From Chloromonas sp. AAM2 (taxonomy: Eukaryota > Chlorophyta > Chlorophyceae > Chlamydomonadales > Chlamydomonadaceae): a stretch of DNA of 44,015 nt. The notes under the pieces were generated by a model. It had not been told where the DNA came from and made no database searches. It saw nothing but the letters and a program-made list of their open reading frames with translations. Position numbers and translations under genes: made by a program. This document shows, in pieces, positions 34,224-41,935 of this stretch (its first letter is position 1; each line of letters starts with the position of its first letter). The stretch is from the NCBI GenBank assembly GCA_004335635.1, contig QAXH01005696.1:1-44015 (forward strand). The letters are read 5' to 3'.

Positions 34224-35007
34224 CCTGTTCCAGTCACCAGCGGGTATGAGTCAGCCTGTGACAATTTGAGACTCACTGCGCAACAGTTGCACTGTCTTGT
34301 GTGTATGCCCTCGTGCACCAGTAACCCTTTGTGTGCGAGTGTCGGCGAGTGCCGTGCCGCTCCGCTCCTGTGCATGTAGGTATGACTCGGCCTTACGACC
34401 TGTTCTCGGCGGTTTCCGCAGCTTCTTGACAGCTCCCCTGTGCCTCGCGTAATGCACTGTCGTCACTGACACTGCCGACACTTTCGACACTATTCTGATC
34501 GCTGTCGTATTGATTGTTTTTGTCGAACAACCTGTCGGCGCCGACCACCAACGAACGGCGACATGGGGTCGGAGGCGCCGCAGCAGGCCTTTCTCGATCA
34601 AATCGCACATGCCGCAGTACCATCATGGGGGCCCAAGGGTCTGGACATTGTTGTTGTTGGTTGTGTTTTATTGCTTGCCGTGGCGTCTCTTGGCTCATCT
34701 AAACAGTGTAGACCGAGAGCTTTGTTGGCTGCTTCAGTTGTCATGTGCACTGGGTCTGGCTCTGTCAGTTAAAGGTAACTTTACATCAGGGACTCGGTCA
34801 GAACAGGCGAACCTTTTTTTTGTCAAACCCTAACCTTCTCTAGCGGTCCCTACACCAAAATGCAACAGATGCTTGTGACCTCCTTCAACACAGCCATCAG
34901 CTGACGTGTGATGGGCGGCGCGGCAAGGCCTGAGACAGTCGGTACGTGACAGCCTTGGACACTGTTGCAGCCCTGTTCAGTTGCAGCTCGTTGACGTCAG
35001 CTCAACT

Positions 35008-35144
35008 CATGTGACTGGTCAGCTCGAAGCACATGACTGGTTAGCTCGGAGCTCATGACTGGTTAGCTCGGAGCACGTGACTGGTCCGATCGGAGCACGT
35101 GACTGGTCAGATCGGAGCACGTGACTGGTCAGATCGGAGCACGT
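35008..35144 (+). repeat. Tandem repeat, 22-bp unit, six copies, containing CACGTG
   Basis: The unit is cgtgactggtcagatcggag plus ca; six copies run without spacers. The 5' copies are more diverged (catgactggttagctcggag), and the last three are nearly identical. Each junction of recent units forms CACGTG, the E-box/G-box core recognised by bZIP and bHLH factors. Confidence 0.9.
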
Positions 35145-35548
35145 TGTGAGGTGTCTGCGCATGCATGTGCTGGGCTGATAGTCAGGCCTCATCTGCTCAT
35201 ACTGCTGCACCGGCTCAAAGGTTTGCACGTGCGGTGCATGCTGCGGAGGCATGTGTGCGGTGCCTGCATGTGCATGGCATGCCTGGGCAGTGGTTTCCGA
35301 TTCAGTTGAATCCATGACGGGTCACCCTGTTTGGCTGGGCAAGTACAAGCCGTTTGGAAACCCAGCCTGCTTTGTCACAGCCCTTTGTCACAGCCCTCTG
35401 TCACAGCCCAGGTACTGGGCGCCTTGTCCCGAGTGGACTTTAACCCCACGGACCCGTTCAAAGGCCCGGTATATGTCACAAACCAGGGAGGGTGCGACCA
35501 TTGTAGCCAAAAAAGGGCTACCTGTCCGTTACGTATAAGCAGTTGGAC

Positions 35549-37167
35549 TCATGACGTGCGCTGCAGTGGCACTGGTCTTGGCTTGTCTCTGGCCTGGCAT
35601 CGGCCGACGTGGTGGATGTTGGCAGACCCAACTGCATCGTGGTGCATCACAACCTTGCAGTGGCTGCACTTCTCCAGCTCCTGGTTGAACGTGCGTAATT
35701 TCAGCCATGGCTGCGGCGGGTTGCTGGGCTGGAGTATAGCCGGTGCTGCACCCTTTCTCGTGCTAGCCGGGAGCCTTGGCACACCTACTGGGAGCGCATA
35801 AGCGTTAATGCAGCGCGCGCAGTATGTGCTTGTTTTATGCTTATCTGTTTCGATCGTCAGGGCTCAGCAGTCCATGTGCCGCTTCAGCTGTTGCACTGGT
35901 GGCCCTCCCATCTGGCGGCTGGTCGGGCCGCCCACCGTGCCATGCCTGTAGTCGCCCCAGTCACAAACTGTATCCTCCCGCTGGCCGGCACAGTCTCATG
36001 TGACGTGGTTGACGATCGCATCCAGCTCACGCTGAATGTTAACCTGCAGCCGCCTATGGCGATAGCCACGTTTGATGCGGGCAGGACACGTTTGTTGTGC
36101 CGGCCCGGCAACTGACTGCCTGGCGTGCTGTGAAGGTGGCGGCCTTGGTGGTTTGTTCAGGGCGTCTACAGTCCGCCATTCACGCGGGGGTTCGTGGTAG
36201 TAATCCAGGATGCCTTTCCGTCCCAATGCCCGCGAGACGTAACGGACGTATGCCATCGTCCTGATAGACCACACCTGTGTGGCTCGCTGTGTCAGCGTAA
36301 CGAGGGACGCCCCTTCCTTCGTGTTGACTTGAGTGCTGCGTTTGTGTGGCAGGTCCCACGGATCTGGTGCCTCAGTGTCAGGGCACAGTGTCACAGTGGT
36401 GTTCTTCTTCTGTCGTTCGGACCAAGCTGCCTTCGCTCTGAAGCCTGCTCGCTGCTTGTAGCCGCGTGTGGATATCTTGACTTGCTCCCTGGACCACCCC
36501 CTTGTGGCAGTCACCACGAAGGTGGTGCCGGGATCAACGCTCAACTCCCGTGGGCATGTGGAGCTTGTTGCACAAGGGGCATTGTACAGGTGTTGGGTGT
36601 ACGCCCATTCAGCATGCCTTACAGCCTCTTTCTGTGGTGCTGCCTTGGACTGATATGGTTGGAAGTGTTGCTTGCTCTTAATGTCCTGCTCATATCTGCA
36701 GTGGGCCGCAGCCTGGGCCATGGCCCTGACATGTGATGGCACGTTCGCAAGTGGCGCAGCTGTGGTGCGGGCATGGCCAGCGCATGGTGGCGCTGATAGG
36801 CGATGCGGATGTGACCACTTAGGGTGACATGCAACCACGGCGGCTGTACTGACCCGGCAGGCATGGCGGGCTGGGCAGTGGCTGCTGGGGCCGGGGCTGT
36901 GGCGCTGGTCACCGTGGTGGTGGATTGACGTGGGTTGACGTGGGTTGACGTGGTGGTGGGTTGACGTGGTGATGGGTTGTCGTGGGTTGACGTGGTGGTG
37001 GGTTGACGTACTGCTGCGTTTTGCTGTGCTGGGGTTGCCAATGTGAGGCAAGCTGTCACGCCGTCGGTTCTAAGCCTATATAAAAAGCGCCCCAGTCTGT
37101 TCCTCCCAAGCTGCTTCTCGAGCACGTCCACTTTGAAGTAATAGATAAAAGTACGTTGGTGCAGCAT
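35549..37167 (-). pseudogene. Fanzor (eukaryotic TnpB-like RNA-guided nuclease) relic
   Basis: Fanzors are transposon-encoded RuvC-type nucleases guided by an omega RNA usually encoded at the 3' end. On the minus strand the N-terminal frame (from 37167) reads GRFLYRLRTDGVTACLTL, matching the TDGV motif Fanzors carry before RuvC-I. The main frame (from 37051) reads LSVDPGTTFVVTA (RuvC-I Asp codon at 36533-36535) and QVKISTRGYKQRAGF. It goes on with the Arg-rich helix RGYRHRRLQVNIQRELDAIV, then WGDYRHG, then LTIETDKHKTSTYCARC (RuvC-II/first zinc CxxC) and KCSHCKVVMHHDAVGSANI (second CxxC and RuvC-III Asp, 35635-35637). It is broken in three ways: a frame change between TDGV and RuvC-I at the minisatellite 36918-37010, and two in-frame TGA codons (35996-35998, 35864-35866). 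The usual D-E-x-x-T-S reads D-K-H-K-T-S. The family call rests on the order and spacing of these motifs. An intron could explain the frame change but not the stops. Confidence 0.72.
36918..37010 (-). repeat. Minisatellite inside the Fanzor relic
   Basis: Imperfect copies of gtgggttgacgtg and gtggtgggttgacgtg. The minus-strand translation in the main frame is a His/Thr/Pro-rich run (THHHVNPRQP repeated). It sits where the frame changes between the N-terminal and RuvC parts, so it may have replaced or expanded a linker. Confidence 0.85.
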
Positions 37168-37393
37168 ATGTAAAAGGGCAATGTCTGTTCTTAGAACGGC
37201 TGGTTACCAAGCCAGTAGACTGCACCACCACATCATGCAGTAACAGCAATGGAAACTAGTAGTAATGCGACAAGTGCTGGGCAGTGCTGGATGGTCTGTA
37301 TAAGGATGAAGTCTCCCACATTTCAGCAGTTGTTCTAATTGCCCCCCCCACACAGCCCCCGCTGAGCAGTCCTCCCCGGACTGAAGGCCATGG

Positions 37394-37440
<47 letters not shown>

Positions 37441-38159
37441 TGAACATGTTACATCTGAGCGCACCTCAAAAGACATGTTGCTGGACAAGCGGATCAAGCG
37501 CGAGTAGTTGGTTGACAGGTTGCAGCTGAACTGTGCGCTTTCCGTGGAACTCCTGTGAATGGCATATCAATTGAGCAGGTTGAGGGGCAGGCGCACATGC
37601 AGTGGATTGTCGATCTGAGCAGCATTTGCATGACGTTTCCATGGCCCACAGAGTGGGCTTGTTGCTTGGTCTCTGTTACATTGTCTTCAGCACCACTCAC
37701 ATCACCCATGACTAACACCAGTAAACTTTTAACTGCTTGCCACGTTTGCGTGACTGTTGTATCGCAGCCACCCTGGCACCCTTCTGTCCATGTGCCCACC
37801 TTCAGGTTCTCGTTACTTCTGCGTTTACCGGTAGTCGTTGATCCCTTCAGTAAACTTTTGAACTGCTTGCGGCCTCTCTACCGATGCCTGCCAATTCGAC
37901 CTTGATCTGGCCGTAAGTTCTCAGGACAACGCTCGGACGCCTTGTGCCTTGTGAATCTCCACTTCGTAAGCCCAAATCCAAGCCCCATGGCGAACGTCAC
38001 TCATTACGTCCAAACTTCAGAGACGGACAGTGAGTCTGCCCCTACTTCCTTCTTAGCTATACCTGCCACTGGCACTCAGCAGCCCTTGGCTCAGTGACGT
38101 GTGCCCAGTGACTTGCCCCCTCACACATGTGACTTGCTTGCATGTGACAGCTGCTGTAG
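37168..38159. other. Intergenic stretch or unresolved 5' part of the next gene
   Basis: Contains an (AAC)n run at 37394-37440 and several plausible splice motifs (gtaagt at about 37911, gtgagt at about 38031). A short frame starts at 37988 in a good initiation context (CCCCATGGCG) and reads MANVTHYVQTSETDSESA. I could not join these to the downstream gene without breaking frame. Confidence 0.4.
37394..37440 (+). repeat. (AAC)n microsatellite
   Basis: About 15 AAC units. One frame reads it as poly-Asn, but the flanking frame closes soon after and no gene model includes it convincingly. Confidence 0.95.
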
Positions 38160-40512
38160 GCCTTTCTCCGTTGTTCAAGGTAAGCATCCACATGATGGGC
38201 AGTGTGGCATGTCTACGTTTATGATTACACAGAAGGTGCTAGATACCGCGGAGTAAACACAACCCTGGGCGAGAAAATGCAAACAAAAGTTGGTGTACCA
38301 CTCAGATCTTAGAGCCTGGCTACAACTGTATGCTGCTCTGCGTGCTGACGTCATCAATCTGTACGACTCGTGGGCAGAATTCAACTGCTGACGAGTTTGG
38401 TCACATACTTGTAAGAGTCCTCGTGTGCCCTTCAAACTTGCAGGCTCTGGGGAACACCAAAACCTTTTCATCTGCATGGACCATTTGGTAGGCCTTCTTA
38501 AGCATGTTGTTAGTGTGAGCACTTGGAGTCTTGTACATGACTGCAGACGTAATAAGTTGGCGTCAACCCGCAAGCCCTTGATGATGGCAGGCACATTACA
38601 AAATAGCTCCTTTCGTGGTGCACCCTTCAGATTTATAAAAATGGCAGCATGAGCTCCACATGCATTGAAAGGACACTAGCAAGCCATGCAAGCGACGCAT
38701 CCGGCACGTGATCACGCAACTGAGCACGTGTTCGCAGGGCCTTGAAAGCGTTCAGTGTGTCCTTTGGCACAGCCGCGGTTGTTGGATTGACCTGCCAGAT
38801 GTCTATGGCACTGACAGTGGGGCCCATCATACCATTTTTGGTGAGCTCCGGATAGCGGCAAAGGGAAAAGAAGCCCTTACAGAACGCCAGATGGGATGGG
38901 TATCTGCCCTGACCTACCCTGAGCACGCAAACTGAACGAGCAAGGCAGAGACTTTTCGTCACCAAGTTCTCACAGGTGCAAATGTCATTCACGATACGTT
39001 GCGTTATGTAAGCATTCCTGATGCATACTCGCTGAGATGTTTGATGCATGCAAGTCAAAGCATGGTTATAAGAAGCCTTGCCGTTGGCTGTATTCCAGGT
39101 CGGTTCATCCGTGGGATTTGTCGGAGGAATGTGCCACAGGTGCGGCATGCAAGCCCATGTCCTGTGACGGCCGCTGCTGGTGCTAACTTCTGGTGGGAAC
39201 TTCAGTACAGTCGCTGGTGTAAGCATGTATGTTTGGTACGGTTTGTATGTTTGTTGTAAAATACTTTTTGTATGCTGCTGCATCTGGCACGGCTCCGTGA
39301 TATGACGTAGTTGGTTGTGGAAATGGATGGCCTGCTCAGGCGTTGCTGTTGATGCGTGCAGGTGGCAGGTGGACAAGCGAGAGGTGAGCAATGCCAAGCA
39401 GTTGGCACTGACACTTGATTGGTTTTCACCACTCAATTGATATAAAGCATTGGCATGTGTATGTTTGGTACACTCATGGCTACACCTATGGCCACTTTGT
39501 CACGCTATTCATTCACACGTTCTTACCTCATGATGCATATGTCACACGCACGTCACACTCGTGCACATGACTTATCAAATAACATGATCACCACCAGCAA
39601 GCTGAGTTGAAGCTTTGCTTATCTATGGGCAAACTGTGTGCCGTGAGCCTAAGGTGCCAGCTGACACCCAAGCATCGTGCAGCACGGTTTGCCAATTGCC
39701 ATCCAGGCTTTACATGCACTTGACGAGTTCCCAGACATCATTCAGCACCACCTGATGCTCCTGGGCCCCGCGCAATTTCATGGACTGGATATGAAGGTGT
39801 GGCAGGCGTGCAACTCTGCTTTTGGTCCTGTTCTCTATTAATCTGCAACAAATTCTTGAACGGGCATCCATTTGGGTGTGTCATCACTCGGAAAACAAGC
39901 CGCGCCTGCTTCGAATAATTTACAATAAGACTGATAAGGGTTCCTTCTTAGTGGTCTTGCGGCACAGCACTGGTAGGGCATGCAAACTACATCTGTCAGA
40001 CACTAATTAAAGCTTACTCTTGATGTGTCGCAAGATGGTGTCCCACCATGCAAGACTAAGACTTGACCGTCACATTAATCAAGTCGGTGCCATCATGCAC
40101 ACATGTCATCATGCATAATCAGTGCTAGGTCTGACAGTTGTGCGATCATCAGGGTTTGCTGCTGCATGCTGCTGCACAGGAGTGGCGCAAGGACATCCAT
40201 CAAAACCTGTACAAGCAGAGCCTGGCCATCTCTGCGCTCTGTGAGTACATGCGTATGGGGGCAGCTCTCATGTCCTATGCATGTCATTCCTTGACATGCA
40301 CACCATGAAAGAATAAAAGTCTGGCCTACTATCACACGCGGAAGCTTGTCGGCAAACCGATCAAGTTTACATCGTGTTCAGTGAGTGAGCAAGTTGACAT
40401 GGTGTTTCATGGCCATGCCTATGCAGATGGCGCGTCTGAGGTCATTACGCGTGTGCGTGCGGAGCGAGAAGAGCAGCTGTTCAGGCAATATACCGCTGCG
40501 TACTCTGGGTAG
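38160..40512 (+). CDS. Unidentified multi-exon gene, 5' end unresolved
   Basis: I do not recognise this protein. Nine exons with GT-AG borders join in one frame: 38160-38179 (weak), 38444-38487, 38799-38840, 38976-39007, 39099-39139, 39362-39383, 39707-39796, 40180-40240, 40427-40512 (stop TAG). The product reads in order TPKPFHLHGPFDVYGTDSG, AHHTIFGANVIHDTLRY, VGSSVGFVGGMCHRWQVDK, ALHALDEFPDIIQHHL, MLLGPAQFHGLDMKEWRKD, IHQNLYKQSLAISALYGASE, ending in a charged helix RVRAEREEQLFRQYTAAYSG. The Gly/Val-rich part (VGSSVGFVGG) is too short to call a membrane segment. The last three exons are the best supported. The first exons are missing; a candidate start is at 37988. The very small exons make the 5' half less certain. 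Confidence 0.55.
38655..38698 (+). repeat. Dispersed repeat family A, copy 4 (short)
   Basis: TCCACATGCATTGAAAGGAC followed by ACTAGCAAGCCATGCAAGCG and ACGC, within an intron of the unidentified gene. It is shorter and more diverged than copies 2 and 3. Confidence 0.65.
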
Positions 40513-41935
40513 TGCTTTCTGGCAAGCAGACGTGTACAGGGATGGTACCTGCCGGGAACAAGCAAAATACGCTGTGACCTGTTGATTAGAGCAGGGGTCA
40601 ATGGTCTGGTAACAGTCAATGAGGTCAGGGACAGAGTGACCCTCAGTGTGTCTCGGTATCAGCAGGCAAAGCTGAAGATGTGAAGAACAGGATGTGAAGA
40701 GAAGGAGAAGACTTGGACGTTGCAAGCACGAATAAAGCATTGTGTCCCGTGCCAGCCACTCTAGCCTACGTGTGAGCTGACCCAGAAACCTTAGCTTTCG
40801 TTTGTCCTGCAGTGACGCACTGTGATGGAAGTCTGGCAGGCCGTTGGATTGTCGTCAGTTGTGAGCGTCGAGGCCGACTGTCACTTTACCGATCATAACC
40901 CTGTGTGACACAGTCAGACACTTGCGTCCCATTGCGTTCCCGCCTGTTTACAACCTGGAGGTTGCATCATTGCAAGGATCTAGGTTGGTGTCGTTTGTTC
41001 ACTACTGCCTGGACTGTCACCGCTGCCTGGTCTGGCCGCTCATGTGTGCCACCAGTCAGTCGAAAAGTTTACCTCACCAAGAATGCAAGCGTAGTGAGAA
41101 AAAAAGCAAACGTCCCATAACAAGACTTCCGACCACAAGCCACAATTTAGTATCGTCGCATGCTCAAGCTTCAAATAGTCAGTTACCTCATGTGCCCATA
41201 GCAACAGGTTTGCAATGTCAGCAAGCTTTCCCCTCTCAGTCGCGGAGGATCCAGATCATGGCAAAGTCCACAGTGTCCTAATGCCGGAAGAACGCCCAAA
41301 GAATCATCAAGCCCTGCCTGCACGCCCTTTCCCACTGCATGACGTCCAAGTGATCTGATCATCAGCGTTTGCCTTCAACATATTATCTGAAGATCATCAG
41401 CCTGTGCACAGCCCTGGCCATAAAATAAATCAAGGATGCTTGGCATGCCAAAACCCTAGCAGCCACAACCTGCAAGGTCTGAATTGCCAACCAACGTGTT
41501 GTTCACGTACTCTGCCCCCCATGCTTGTGAACATGATCACCGGAGACGGCCGATTTTGGTCCGTCTCCGTCTCCGTCCCCGTCTCCGTCTCCGCGTCCGC
41601 CGTCTCCCGGACGGGGTAGAAATCGAAAAGTGCCACGTGGCGGTTTCGGCGCTTTTGACACTGTTGTCGGCTTGCTTAGCCTGACACATTGCTAGCCACA
41701 CATTGCAATCATGGCTGACGATGTTGCAGAGGCAATTGACGCCATCTTCATGAAAGTTTCAAGGCTGAAACTGCCGAAACCGGCCCAAACTCTTCAAAAA
41801 TGCCTGACGGTGTTGAAACGTGGGAGTCGGGAGACGGCCAGGGGTGGCCGTCTCCGTCTCCGTCTTCGTCTGCGTCTCCCGTCTCTGGTGATCATGCTTG
41901 TGAACGACAATAGTGGCCACGTAAATAAATGCCTC
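40513..41935. other. Intergenic stretch between two convergent genes
   Basis: Holds the 3' flank of the plus-strand gene and the GTCTCC-repeat element described separately (41542-41882). An ATG at 41711 opens a frame reading MADDVAEAIDAIFMKVSRLK that continues about 40 residues before entering the repeat. It could be a small gene or part of a mobile element. Nothing else recognisable. Confidence 0.4.
41542..41882 (+). repeat. Paired GGAGACGG...CCGTCTCC repeats flanking a short frame
   Basis: Two similar blocks, 41542-41610 and 41830-41882, each begin with GGAGACGGCC and continue into tandem CCGTCT/CCGTCTCC hexamers. The second opens with a perfect 10-bp stem, GGAGACGGCC-AGGGGT-GGCCGTCTCC (41830-41855). 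The phrase atgcttgtgaac occurs just before the first block (41521) and again just after the second (about 41895). Between the blocks lies the 41711 frame. This looks like a small composite element. Confidence 0.7.

Larger units (their letters stand above)
32861..35548. other. Intergenic stretch with repeats between the SET gene and the Fanzor relic
   Basis: No gene supported. It contains motif B copies at 33113-33141 and 34202-34223 and the 22-bp array at 35008-35144. It also has a triple repeat of tgtcacagccc at about 35377-35410. A plus-strand frame at 33822-34103 encodes a possible C-L-L-C...H-H-x3-C finger, and another near 35450-35540 encodes CDHCSQKRATC. Both may be transposon debris, but I recognise no family. 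Confidence 0.4.

Noticed and set aside
35008..35144. CRISPR-like array
   Set aside because: Units are tandem with no spacers, the context is a eukaryotic nuclear genome, and no cas genes are present.
35864..35998. Selenocysteine recoding of the two TGA codons in the Fanzor frame
   Set aside because: Green algae do make selenoproteins, but neither TGA is at a catalytic or Cys-equivalent site and I saw no obvious SECIS-like structure. Decay is the simpler explanation.
37076..37086. TATATAAAAA resembling a plus-strand TATA box
   Set aside because: It falls inside the Fanzor N-terminal coding segment (FLYRLRTDG on the minus strand) and no plus-strand gene starts at the right distance.
37284..37529. 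Frame with a 15-residue Asn run
   Set aside because: The run is an (AAC)n microsatellite read in one frame. It ends in an ordinary stop and I could not join it to the downstream gene.
38633..39436. 267-codon minus-strand frame
   Set aside because: It lies antisense across several exons of the plus-strand gene, has no motif or domain, and its composition (Cys, His, Thr scattered) is that of a chance frame.
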